Translations under genes and position numbers: made by a program | In this document: in pieces, positions 27,259-34,999 of the stretch | Position numbering within the stretch: position 1 is the stretch's first letter | How the letters are laid out: each line of letters begins with the position of its first letter | Origin: an uncultured Prevotellaceae bacterium | GTDB lineage: Bacteria; Bacteroidota; Bacteroidia; Bacteroidales; Bacteroidaceae | Direction of reading: 5' to 3' | DNA length: 59,406 nucleotides | NCBI GenBank assembly: GCA_900316355.1 | Contig: ONCQ01000013.1 | Coordinates: 1 to 59,406 of the forward strand | The notes under the pieces: generated by a model | What the model was told of the DNA's origin: nothing | Database searches by the model: none | What the model saw: only the letters and a program-made list of their open reading frames with translations

Positions 27259-27275
27259 CGAGGTGCGAAAGAGTT

Positions 27276-29045
27276 TTATTTAGCAGTTAGTTGTTGATTA
27301 AAATAATCTCCTCTGAGAATCCATTCTGACAGGCGATCTGCCTGAGGTGTGTAGGAATCGCGGTATTTAGGTCGCAATAGGGTATGTCCCAGACCACACC
27401 AGTCATCACGGACAAACAGATCCAGCAAGGTCGTATAAACATCCAACTGATTACACGTACCAGTCCACGACTGGCGCATGTTAATGTCTCCATTGATGAT
27501 AAATAGCGGCAAGTCTGTACTTATCCGACCTTCCATGTCCAGTTGTTTGGGCTCTATATGATGGTCGGATGCAATGACAATCACACTTCTGTCATATACA
27601 CCGGTTTCCTTTAGGGAGTTAATATATTGTTCTATTTGCTCATCAAAATAATGACATTTAATGAGATAGTTCCTGTATTTTTCAGGAAGGCTACTGTCTG
27701 TCAATGTGAGGTCTGAATCCGGCTTCAGGTGATATGGGCCGTGCATTGACATCGTCAGTATCAAGGAGAAGAAGGGTGGTGCTGTCTGGCAATCTACAGA
27801 AGATGCCATAGAGAATATCTGTTCATCTGTTAAATCTGCAGAAACCGCAACTCGGTCTTGGACATCATCTTTTGAATAGATTTTGTCAATGCCATACACC
27901 TTGCACATGTCATCCTGCGACCAAAAGGTTGCTACGGTTGGAATAACAATATGAGAAGACTTTATTCTGCCATACTCTTTCAACAGTTTGGGCAGACCCT
28001 TTAGCTGACAACTTTTGGCGACATCTACCGTAATTACAGACCGTAGCGGCAATAACCCTGTCATGTAAATCAGTTGGCCATCCGAGGATTGTCCACATGT
28101 GATATTAGGATGGATATGGGAATTAAAATAGACATTTCTTTCCGTTTTAAGCCTATTCATGAAAGGGGTTATCTCATGACCATCCACAACTAGGTCGGCA
28201 GTTTCTGAGAGATAAGACTCTACTAAGATAAATATCAGGTTCTTGTCTTTCAGCAGAGGCCTGTCGGAAATTCTTTCTGAATGGTCTGAGCAGAACGATG
28301 CAATTTCATCAATTTGGTTCTGAGTCAGTTCGTAGTTATTAGATATGTAATCACTCATGCAATAGAGAAATCGTCTGGTGAAGCCCATCTTAAAGAGATA
28401 GATATTGGGCTTGACAGAGCTTTCCCATTTATAGTAGGGAACTAAATCATAGAAGCCATCCTTGAAACTCTGGTAATACTTCCCATCACCGATGTGAAAG
28501 AGCAACCACAGAATAAAATACATATACACAATGCCCACGGAGGTCAGCAACGAAGCAAAAGATTTTTTTTGCAATCCCTTATCTTTCCATTTTACATACA
28601 GAAAGCCAAAAATGGCTGCAAAAACAAGGAATAGCGCATCAACATATGAGACAGCTGAGAGAATGCTCAGCAACACGTCTTTATCATTCAGATTTCCGAT
28701 CTGAAAGAGCACATTTTTAGGTAAGTAGATCCCAAAGAAACGAGCATATAGAATGTTGGCGTATGCTAAGACCATTGATAAGAAAAATGCTAATGGCAGT
28801 GAAACGCGCACCCGTCCAATGGTCAACAGATATGAGAAGAGATAGATGACTACGGCATCAACCACACACGCCCACAGATTACTTACTGCACGACAATTCG
28901 GATAGTCCTCTAACCCGATGTGCGTGGCAATGTAATAGTGCATAAACAAAAAGTTGAGGACTATCATACAAAATAGTATGATAAACCTCAGATTGAGCAA
29001 TGAGCTCATTCGGGACAGAAGGCTTTTGAAACGTTTACGAGGCAT
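27276..29045 (-). CDS. LtaS-like membrane phosphotransferase (sulfatase superfamily)
   Basis: The 589-residue protein has about five N-terminal transmembrane helices (within residues 15-185) and a large extracytoplasmic alkaline-phosphatase-fold domain. LIFILVESYLSETADL gives the first metal-binding Glu, GQSSDGQLIYMTGL holds the likely nucleophile, a Ser in place of the Thr of LtaS, and VIVIASDHHIEPKQ gives the late Asp/His ligands. Such enzymes move phosphoglycerol or phosphoethanolamine from phospholipids to surface polymers. It lies in the same operon as a CDP-glycerol glycerophosphotransferase-like gene, supporting a phosphoglycerol role, but this is inference. Confidence 0.85.
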   Translation of the reverse strand: MPRKRFKSLLSRMSSLLNLRFIILFCMIVLNFLFMHYYIATHIGLEDYPNCRAVSNLWACVVDAVVIYLFSYLLTIGRVRVSLPLAFFLSMVLAYANILYARFFGIYLPKNVLFQIGNLNDKDVLLSILSAVSYVDALFLVFAAIFGFLYVKWKDKGLQKKSFASLLTSVGIVYMYFILWLLFHIGDGKYYQSFKDGFYDLVPYYKWESSVKPNIYLFKMGFTRRFLYCMSDYISNNYELTQNQIDEIASFCSDHSERISDRPLLKDKNLIFILVESYLSETADLVVDGHEITPFMNRLKTERNVYFNSHIHPNITCGQSSDGQLIYMTGLLPLRSVITVDVAKSCQLKGLPKLLKEYGRIKSSHIVIPTVATFWSQDDMCKVYGIDKIYSKDDVQDRVAVSADLTDEQIFSMASSVDCQTAPPFFSLILTMSMHGPYHLKPDSDLTLTDSSLPEKYRNYLIKCHYFDEQIEQYINSLKETGVYDRSVIVIASDHHIEPKQLDMEGRISTDLPLFIINGDINMRQSWTGTCNQLDVYTTLLDLFVRDDWCGLGHTLLRPKYRDSYTPQADRLSEWILRGDYFNQQLTAK

Positions 29046-29058
29046 AGAATTGCAACGT

Positions 29059-30015
29059 TTATATCTTCAGGGATTGTAGGAGATTACTTATGATTCGCTT
29101 CCTGACTGGTTTATTGTATAGGAAGAAGTCTATCGTGGGGCTGTAGTTTCTCCATTTGTTGAGCCCGTGATAGACCTTATGTGGGGGTATATGCACGAAC
29201 CGTGTCTTCATCTTGCGGACGATGTACAGTTGGTAGCCCTGCTTCACCACCTCGTAGTTGAAAGGCACGTGCTCGCATAAAGATGCATTGACAGCCTTCA
29301 GCTCCGGCGTCTGATATGCTACGTACTCAAGGTCTTTAACAACTTCCCATCGATAGATGCCAATGCCGTTGAATGCGGAATGACAGGGGTGATAAGAACG
29401 AATATTGATGAGTCGTTGCTCCATATATGTCAGCGCTAAGTTGTCATCTATGCGGATGGCATAATCTCCACCTTGATAGGGATTGATGCCTTTCTTGACA
29501 TAGGCGAAATAATCATACATGATGGGACTGATGCACTGATGGTCCTTGTAGTCTATAATTACTTGTCCATTGGCAAAAAGAGCCCCCCAGTCCTTGGGCG
29601 CTTCATCGATAGCTTGCACGACGGTATCGGGGTCGAAATCTTCCATGTCAATGTCTATAAAGCAGAAGAGATCTGGTTGATAGCGCTCGCGAACCTCTTT
29701 CAGGACGCGATTGCGAAAACGAGCCATCTTTTCGATACGCGGATAACTCTGACCTGGATATGGCGTAGCGGCAGTCTTCTGAGGAATGGTCGTCTGCCCA
29801 GTTTTTTCGTTAATGGAAAGGACATGAGGATTCCGTAGAGCCCATTCCCGTAGGAGTTCTGTGGTGCCGTCCGTGCTGTCATTTTCATAGACCACCACAT
29901 GATAATCCTTAAAGAGCCCCCCCATGGCCTCTACCTTCTGGATATTCACTTGCAAGTGATTCGCACAATCTCGTGCAAGGATTCCAATAACAATGGTTGA
30001 ATCTACAGATTTCAT
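29059..30015 (-). CDS. GT-A type glycosyltransferase, CAP59-like
   Basis: The 318-residue protein starts at ATG 30015, six bases before the upstream gene's stop; the longer frame to 30081 lies inside that gene. It begins STIVIGILARDCANHL, continues YENDSTDGTTELLREWA and has the metal-binding DIDMEDFD. ALFANGQVIIDY, SAFNGIGIYRW and RFVHIPPHK complete a pattern resembling CAP59/Anp1-like mannosyltransferases more than ordinary GT2 enzymes. No membrane span is seen. The distance to this family is too great to be sure without a profile search. It lies 5 bp from the GT2 gene and 13 bp from the LtaS-like gene. Confidence 0.65.
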   Translation of the reverse strand: MKSVDSTIVIGILARDCANHLQVNIQKVEAMGGLFKDYHVVVYENDSTDGTTELLREWALRNPHVLSINEKTGQTTIPQKTAATPYPGQSYPRIEKMARFRNRVLKEVRERYQPDLFCFIDIDMEDFDPDTVVQAIDEAPKDWGALFANGQVIIDYKDHQCISPIMYDYFAYVKKGINPYQGGDYAIRIDDNLALTYMEQRLINIRSYHPCHSAFNGIGIYRWEVVKDLEYVAYQTPELKAVNASLCEHVPFNYEVVKQGYQLYIVRKMKTRFVHIPPHKVYHGLNKWRNYSPTIDFFLYNKPVRKRIISNLLQSLKI

Positions 30016-30020
30016 GACAT

Positions 30021-31181
30021 TTATATTTTGGTAATCATTAAAAAGAGAAAGAGAAGCGTTACGACCCAGATCACCAACCACACGATTCTTTCTATTCTCC
30101 GCTTCTTCCTTAACTTGCGAATTCGTATTCTCAAAGAATCAGCCTCCTGCTGTTGTGCATCGCACTCCCGTCTGAATGAATCTGCCTCATGCCTCAAAGC
30201 CTGTGTTGTATGTTCAAAGGCGGCCATCTGTTTTTTCCTTTCTTCCAACTTCCTTGCCAGAAGAAGGGCAATCTCTGGCGCAGGGGCTTGTTCGCAGAGC
30301 GGAGTCATCCACTCCTCCACATCTTTGTACCCGACAGTCCTTTCCGCAGCTAATTCCACACTGGCGCGTACCATGGAGTGCTGGATTTCTGCGAGAATCC
30401 TTTGATGCAACGGACTATCTGCATAGTGCGTAGCCACAAACTGCTTCAAGGCCTCTAACACTCGGAAAGCACCAAGGGTGCTGATGTATTCTGCAACCGT
30501 CAGATTATTCTTGGTGGAGATTCCGACCCCAGCTCGATAGTGATACATGCGGTCGGGTATGCTAAGTAAACGTTGTGTGTAAGAGAATAGGACAAAACCA
30601 AAGCTCTGATCCTCTGCATAAATGCAATGGACTTCGGGCAACACAGAGAAGGCCTTTTGGGCAATACTTGTGCGTATCGCCTTTCCGACTTGATTATAAG
30701 GCAACATTTCGTTGACATAGCCTGCAGTAAGAATGGCATCGCTGCCTACAAGATATTCCACCTGACGGTTGAAAAACGAATCTATTGCCTGTATTTGTTC
30801 CGTAGGCATCTCCTTTCCGGGCTCAACAGTTAGGCCGAATTGAAGAATGTCCACATCATTCTTTTCAAGGACCTGGGCCAGACGCTCTGCTGCGTTCAAA
30901 TCAAACCAATCATCCGGGTCAAGAAACAGAAGATAGTCCCCCTTGGCGATGGTGATGCCTGCCTTACGGGCTAATAACGTGCCGCTGTTTTGCTGCGTCA
31001 CAACCTGAATACGGCTGTCTTTCTGCTGGTATTCAGCAAGAATTGCAGGACACGCATCTGTTGAGCCATCATCCACACAAATAATCTCAATATCTTGAAA
31101 CGTCTGGTTCACGACAGAGTCTAAACACTGACGAAGATATTTCTCAACATTATAAACAGGTATGATAAAGGAGAACTTCAT
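30021..31181 (-). CDS. GT2 glycosyltransferase with coiled coil and C-terminal membrane anchor
   Basis: The 386-residue protein begins FSFIIPVYNVEKYLRQCLDSVVNQT. VDDGSTDACPAIL is at 36-48 and the metal-binding DPDD at 88-91 within GDYLLFLDPDDWFD. A helical middle follows, then a heptad-like charged coiled coil (about 310-360, rich in Arg/Glu/Gln), a basic patch RKLRKKRR and one terminal hydrophobic helix (about 364-383). The enzyme is therefore probably tail-anchored with its catalytic domain in the cytoplasm. It overlaps the CDP-glycerol transferase-like gene by 4 bp, and that product has the same tail architecture. A frameshifted relic of a closely similar gene lies at 35000. Confidence 0.87.
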   Translation of the reverse strand: MKFSFIIPVYNVEKYLRQCLDSVVNQTFQDIEIICVDDGSTDACPAILAEYQQKDSRIQVVTQQNSGTLLARKAGITIAKGDYLLFLDPDDWFDLNAAERLAQVLEKNDVDILQFGLTVEPGKEMPTEQIQAIDSFFNRQVEYLVGSDAILTAGYVNEMLPYNQVGKAIRTSIAQKAFSVLPEVHCIYAEDQSFGFVLFSYTQRLLSIPDRMYHYRAGVGISTKNNLTVAEYISTLGAFRVLEALKQFVATHYADSPLHQRILAEIQHSMVRASVELAAERTVGYKDVEEWMTPLCEQAPAPEIALLLARKLEERKKQMAAFEHTTQALRHEADSFRRECDAQQQEADSLRIRIRKLRKKRRIERIVWLVIWVVTLLFLFLMITKI

Positions 31182-32524
31182 ACAGCGAACAGCGAATATA
31201 AAAGAGCAATTAATAACAACGCCGACAGATAGGCGAGAAGGCGTATGACGCGCAGATGTACAGCCTTCTTCTTGTTCAGCCGCTGAATCTGACCTTCTTT
31301 TTGAAGAATCATTTCCGTAGCCTGTTTGAGCTGTGAGCTCAAATCACTTGACTTTTTGCGTTCAGCCAGCATGAGCCGCTGCTCTATTTGGTAATAGATA
31401 TGAAACGAGAAATCGGAACGATACTTGAAGAAGCTGTCCGCAATGGCACATTTCTCCGCTTCCAGCTGAAAGTGATGTTTTGCATATTGACACGTCATCG
31501 CAATGAGCTCATCCGGAGTCTTGCAGATGTTGTAGAAATGGTGCTGAAGACCTAATGCAGCTTGCACCTTTGCACCGTCATCGGCATCGTTCATGTCCAA
31601 ATACGGATCATCCTTATCTGGAATCCAATAGAACGTAGGCTTATGTTGAAACATGAAATCAAAGGAAATGCTTGAGCAGTCCGTAATACAAGCCTTGGCG
31701 TGACACACCCAATATTTTATCTCCTCCTGTCTGATAAACTTCACATTCTCGCCTAAGTTAAAGTCAGCAACCCTGTTCTGGATGTGATGGTGGAGGGCTA
31801 CAATGAGTTTGATTCCATTATCACGGAAGCGCTGAATATTCTCTTTGGAAAAGAACTTGATCAGATTCTGCCAATAAAGCGACCGGTGGATCTTGTCTAT
31901 TCCTTTTTCCAACGAACTCCTCCACGTAAACATGACAAAGACATAATTGTCGTCCAACTCAGAAGACAGATCCCTGCACTGGTCGAACCGAGGCAGACCG
32001 GCGACGAAACACAAATCCTTGCTCCACGGTTGTTTGGGCATCAGGCTTTCGATGAGCTCTTTTTCTCTCTTTGAGGACACGTTCATGTCGTTGAAGGGAG
32101 GAAAATAGCGCCAAGTCAGTTCTGAAATATTGATGGCTGCTATGCCATGCTGCAGGAAGACCAATCGGCAATCATCCAATTGATAGAGCCAGTCGTGGAT
32201 TCCCCGGTTCATTGCGGCATTCTCTTGGACAAAGGCACGGCATCTGGCTAAGACTTCATCATGTTCCAACAACTCCTCATCTTCCCCATTGCCATTAAGG
32301 ACAATCACATCCTTCAATGCGTCTTCTTTTACAAGCTGCTGATACAAGAAATGTTCTTTCCAAATAACATATCTGGACGGAATATCGTTTCGTTGAAGCC
32401 ACCGAAAGAACGTCCATGAATCGACAGGATCGTTGGTACGCGAATTCAGTTGCCCTGTTACGACGTATAAATCATGAGGACATTTCTCGCGTAACCTTTC
32501 TATATATTCATATCGATTCATCAT
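31178..32524 (-). CDS. CDP-glycerol glycerophosphotransferase-like protein with C-terminal membrane anchor
   Basis: The 448-residue protein has features of the TagB/TagF family: LQHGI at 124-128, GLPRFD at 176-181, MFTWR near 198-202, ALHHHI near 245 and ITDCSSISFDFMFQHKPTFYW near 284-303. These residues bind CDP-glycerol or CDP-ribitol and polyol phosphate chains in teichoic-acid enzymes. The C-terminus has a charged coiled coil (about 380-415), a Lys/Arg patch and a terminal transmembrane helix (about 430-447). Teichoic-acid-type enzymes are unexpected in a Gram-negative, but polyol-phosphate-decorated surface glycans exist. It is the first gene of a seven-gene minus-strand operon. No tagD/gct-like cytidylyltransferase is in the window. 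Confidence 0.82.
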   Translation of the reverse strand: MMNRYEYIERLREKCPHDLYVVTGQLNSRTNDPVDSWTFFRWLQRNDIPSRYVIWKEHFLYQQLVKEDALKDVIVLNGNGEDEELLEHDEVLARCRAFVQENAAMNRGIHDWLYQLDDCRLVFLQHGIAAINISELTWRYFPPFNDMNVSSKREKELIESLMPKQPWSKDLCFVAGLPRFDQCRDLSSELDDNYVFVMFTWRSSLEKGIDKIHRSLYWQNLIKFFSKENIQRFRDNGIKLIVALHHHIQNRVADFNLGENVKFIRQEEIKYWVCHAKACITDCSSISFDFMFQHKPTFYWIPDKDDPYLDMNDADDGAKVQAALGLQHHFYNICKTPDELIAMTCQYAKHHFQLEAEKCAIADSFFKYRSDFSFHIYYQIEQRLMLAERKKSSDLSSQLKQATEMILQKEGQIQRLNKKKAVHLRVIRLLAYLSALLLIALLYSLFAV

Positions 32525-32671
32525 ACTGGAGACCTTGAAGAGGTGGAGTCCTTGTTATAGAAACTTGATTACCATGAACGGGGTCAGTCTTGAAACATTG
32601 CCAGCGTGTCCTTCGCAATCATCGATGCATCATTGATGGGGATGACGCAGGCTTGGACTCTGGGAATACCG

Positions 32672-32679
32672 TGCAAAGT
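32672..32679 (-). promoter_or_regulatory. Near-consensus -7 box of the minus-strand glycan operon
   Basis: The minus strand reads TTACTTTGCAC about 150 bp before the first gene, one position off TAnnTTTG. The same TTACTTTGCAC occurs before the operon at 53021, in each case behind a run of A. The 32525-32814 interval has no convincing gene; a short minus-strand open stretch (VIPINDASMIAKDTLAMF) near 32600-32660 is too short to call. Confidence 0.4.
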
Positions 32680-32754
32680 AAATCATTTTTTTCTAAATGG
32701 GCGCAAAATAAATGTTATTTAATCTTAAAGTGTAATTCGTGCCGTGATAAATTT

Positions 32755-32794
32755 ATTCGGGGACGAAGCATACGAGAGTGCTCAGTCCCCGAAT
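32755..32794 (-). terminator. Stem-loop after the orphan tail
   Basis: ATTCGGGGAC (32755-32764) pairs perfectly with GTCCCCGAAT (32785-32794) around a 20-base loop. On the minus strand it is followed by AAATTTATC, a weak tail, so termination or mRNA-end stabilisation is plausible. It lies 20 bp past the tail-relic stop codon. Confidence 0.5.
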
Positions 32795-32814
32795 GATATT
32801 GGGTTTAAGAATGT

Positions 32815-32940
32815 TTACTTAATCACGACCCTCTTGCCGTTCTTTACATAGACACCAGCCTTGGTTGGCTTGCCATTCAATGGGCGACCGCTCAGGTCGT
32901 ACCAGTTGGCATTCTTTGCGAAGTCTGCCTCGTTGCACCC
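32815..32940 (-). pseudogene. Orphan C-terminal secretion-tail remnant
   Basis: The minus strand of this stretch translates, with no in-frame start, to about 38 residues ending WYDLSGRPLNG ... AGVYVKNGKRVVIK then TAA (32815-32817). This is the same kind of C-terminal tail as on the GH105, LRR and PL11 proteins in this window. No body of a secreted protein precedes it: upstream lie a REP-like hairpin and the end of the LRR gene, which has its own tail. It is best read as the 3' end of a lost secreted-protein gene, followed by that gene's stem-loop at 32755-32794. Confidence 0.65.
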
Positions 32941-32985
32941 CTGCAACGGAGCTCACCTCCCTCTCGGGGAGGACGGGAGGGGCTC
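32932..32985. repeat. REP-like GC-rich double hairpin
   Basis: A small hairpin CGTTGCA/TGCAACG is followed by CCTCC...GGAGG and a GGGAGGGGCT end (32956-32984). Its reverse complement starts GCCCCTCCC, as do the REP copies at 17791 and 17916, but the rest differs. It ends about 7 bases from the LRR stop codon and separates it from the orphan tail. Confidence 0.55.
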
Positions 32986-32990
32986 GCTAT

Positions 32991-34487
32991 TTACTTCACA
33001 ACGACCTTCTTTCCTCCGTGGATATAAATTCCCGGAGCAGTCGGCTTCTCCGCAAGCTCTACGCCGTTGATAGTGTACCAAGGAGCAGAATCATCAGCAT
33101 CGGCAGCCTCGACATTGTTTACTTCGGTTGAAGGGTCAACACCTGCGTATTCTACCCAAGTGTCTCCGTCATAATAACGCGGTATCCATCCTTTAGCCTT
33201 CGCAGCAGTCACCTGAGTAGTTGTCATCACGTTCTGTTCGTTCTCATAATAGACAACACGCATAGTGTAATTGCTTACTGTCGGCAGACTCGCCACGAGT
33301 GCATCCATAGCAGCGCCCTTTATTCGGTTCTGATAACAGTACAGCCTTGTCAGCACCGTATTCTTAGACACATCAAGAGAAGTAAGTTGGTTGTCGTAGC
33401 AGCGTAGCTCTGTCAGCGCAGTACATCCTGATATATCAAGCGAAGTAAGCTGGTTGGAGTAGCACCACAGTTCTGTCAGCGCTGTAAATCCTGACACATC
33501 AAGCGAAGTAAGCTGGTTGGAGTAGCAGTGCAGCCTTGTCAGCGCAGTATTCTTCGACACATCAAGAGAAGTAAGCTGGTTGCCGCCGCAGGACAGATAT
33601 TTCAGCGCAGTATTCTTCGACAAATCAAGAGATGTAAGCTGATTGTTGTAGCACCACAATATTTCCAGCGCCGTATTCTTCGACACATCAAGAGAAGTAA
33701 GTTGGTTGCTGTAGCATTCCAGCTCTGTCAGCGCAGTATTCTTCGACACATCAAGAGAAGTAAGCGGGTTCTTTTGGCACTTCAGACTTGTCAGCTTCGT
33801 ATTCTTCGACACATCAAGCGAAGTAAGCTGGTTGCTGTAGCATTCCAGCCCTGTCAGCGCAGTATTCTTCGACACATCAAGAGAAGTAAGCTGGTTGTCG
33901 AAGCAGTCCAGATATATCAGCGCAGTATTCTTCGACACATCAAGAGAAGTAAGCTGGTTGGAGCCGCAGGACAGCGTTTCCAGCGCAGTATTCTTAGACA
34001 CATCCAGCGAAGTAAGCAGGTTGTCGTAGCACTCCAGCCTTGTCAGCGCAGTATTCTTCGACACATCAAGAGAAGTAAGCTGGTTGTTGTCGCATTGCAG
34101 CCATGTCAGTGCAGTATTCTTCGATACGTCAAGCGAAGTAAGCTGGTTGTTGTAGCAGAACAGCGTTGTCAACGCAGTACATCCCGAAACATCAAGGGAA
34201 TTGAGCTGGTTGTCGCTGCAGCGCAGATCTTCCAGCGCAGTAAAAAATTCAATGCCCTTCAGACTGCTGATGGTTCCAGGTGAAAAATAAGTCCCCGATA
34301 CATTAATACTTGTCACTCCAGCAATCTCCTCATCCGTCAGCTTTCCGTCGCTGCCATAATCCTGACTCAGCAGATAATTTCGGAAACTCGCATCCGGGAA
34401 ATTCGTTTCGTTAATTTCCACATCAGCCCATGCCGTGCCAGCCGACAGCAGCATAAGCGCAGAAAAAAGTAAGTGTTTAAGTGTCAT
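32991..34487 (-). CDS. Secreted leucine-rich repeat protein with C-terminal sorting tail
   Basis: The 498-residue protein has a signal peptide (about 1-21, ending AWA) and a cap region with INETNFPDASFRNYLLSQDYG and LTDEEIAGVTSINVSG. Fourteen near-identical 21-residue leucine-rich repeats follow (TALxxLxCxxNQLTSLDVSKN, about 83-376) plus one degenerate repeat, a linker and a tail ending PGIYIHGGKKVVVK. Such repeats form a curved solenoid, suiting surface adhesion or ligand binding. The start lies only 6 bp after the stop of a truncated toxin gene and no -7 box lies between, so it may depend on the antitoxin promoter at 34921. It probably expands and contracts by recombination between its repeats. 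Confidence 0.88.
   Translation of the reverse strand: MTLKHLLFSALMLLSAGTAWADVEINETNFPDASFRNYLLSQDYGSDGKLTDEEIAGVTSINVSGTYFSPGTISSLKGIEFFTALEDLRCSDNQLNSLDVSGCTALTTLFCYNNQLTSLDVSKNTALTWLQCDNNQLTSLDVSKNTALTRLECYDNLLTSLDVSKNTALETLSCGSNQLTSLDVSKNTALIYLDCFDNQLTSLDVSKNTALTGLECYSNQLTSLDVSKNTKLTSLKCQKNPLTSLDVSKNTALTELECYSNQLTSLDVSKNTALEILWCYNNQLTSLDLSKNTALKYLSCGGNQLTSLDVSKNTALTRLHCYSNQLTSLDVSGFTALTELWCYSNQLTSLDISGCTALTELRCYDNQLTSLDVSKNTVLTRLYCYQNRIKGAAMDALVASLPTVSNYTMRVVYYENEQNVMTTTQVTAAKAKGWIPRYYDGDTWVEYAGVDPSTEVNNVEAADADDSAPWYTINGVELAEKPTAPGIYIHGGKKVVVK
33297..34241. repeat. 63-bp tandem repeats encoding LRR units
   Basis: Fifteen consecutive 63-bp units encode the LRR solenoid. The segment around TCAAGAGAAGTAAGCTGG recurs in most units with very few changes, whereas the part encoding the variable positions differs. 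Antisense frames across this region stay open only because of the repeat. Confidence 0.88.
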
Positions 34488-34493
34488 AGGTAA

Positions 34494-34634
34494 TTATGTT
34501 TTACAACCTGTACGTGGATGCGCCATGATGTCCATCAGAATCTTTGTGGCCTTCTTGAACAGCTGAGGATTGGACTTCTTCCACTTGCGCAACATCCGGT
34601 CAGCCTCCTTGGAGTACTCAATCGTGTAGGTCAT
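34494..34634 (-). pseudogene. Truncated YoeB/Txe-like toxin
   Basis: The 46-residue frame begins MTYTIEYSKEADRMLRKWKK and continues NPQLFKKATKILMDIMAHPRTG, the N-terminal half of Txe/YoeB toxins of about 85-90 residues. It then ends CKT-stop, just where the family continues with GxGKPE and the catalytic Arg/His-containing strands. The catalytic half is missing, so the protein should not cleave mRNA. Its ATG overlaps the antitoxin TGA (ATGA). The LRR gene starts 6 bp after its stop, suggesting a deletion or insertion joined the two. Confidence 0.72.
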
Positions 34635-34888
34635 AGGCTGTCGAAATATCGCTGCATCTCCTCAGGGGTGCTGCATTTGATGGTCTCACCCTTGGCATAT
34701 TCGCGGCGAGCCTTGTTGATGGAGCGGCGCATGGCGGGGGTGATGGTGTGGTCATCACTGATGGTGGCAGTACGCACTGAGGCTATGCCGCGTATCATTT
34801 TCAGTGCCCGCTTGATGTCGGCCACAAGCGCATTATCTTCCAGCGTCACTATTATTTGGGATGTCTGTGGTAATGTCATTGTTGCCAT
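34631..34888 (-). CDS. Antitoxin of a YoeB/Txe-like module
   Basis: The 85-residue protein has a beta-rich N-terminus (TLPQTSQIIVTLEDNALVADIKRALKMIRGIASV) and a charged helical C-terminus with NKARREYAKGE and CSTPEEMQRYFDSL, like antitoxins paired with YoeB-type toxins in Bacteroidetes. It precedes the toxin gene by an ATGA overlap, the usual order. Antitoxins of this kind normally bind their own promoter through the N-terminal part, so it may now regulate the downstream LRR gene. A perfect -7 box lies 33 bp upstream. The exact antitoxin family is not certain. Confidence 0.7.
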   Translation of the reverse strand: MATMTLPQTSQIIVTLEDNALVADIKRALKMIRGIASVRTATISDDHTITPAMRRSINKARREYAKGETIKCSTPEEMQRYFDSL

Positions 34889-34920
34889 AATAAATACGTA
34901 TTTATATGAAATTTCGAGGG

Positions 34921-34928
34921 CAAAGGTA
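34921..34928 (-). promoter_or_regulatory. -7 box of the antitoxin operon
   Basis: The minus strand reads TACCTTTG (exact TAnnTTTG), 33 bp before the antitoxin ATG at 34888. It is the only clear -7 box upstream of antitoxin, toxin fragment and LRR gene. Confidence 0.7.
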
Positions 34929-34999
34929 CAAAAAATATTTCAAAAAACTGCATTTGGTGAGGATATTAACACAGTTTCTACACAAATATTTTGCTTTTT

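Noticed and set aside
32600-32665. Possible small minus-strand gene (VIPINDASMIAKDTLAMF)
   Set aside because: It has no start codon after the putative promoter and is too short; it may be a relic or chance.
33297-34241. CRISPR-like repeats
   Set aside because: The 63-bp units are protein-coding and in frame throughout.
33528-34283. 251-codon plus-strand open frame across the LRR repeats
   Set aside because: It is antisense to the LRR gene and stays open only because each 63-bp unit is repeated; the translation is a monotonous RSILRHIKRSKL repeat with no start context.
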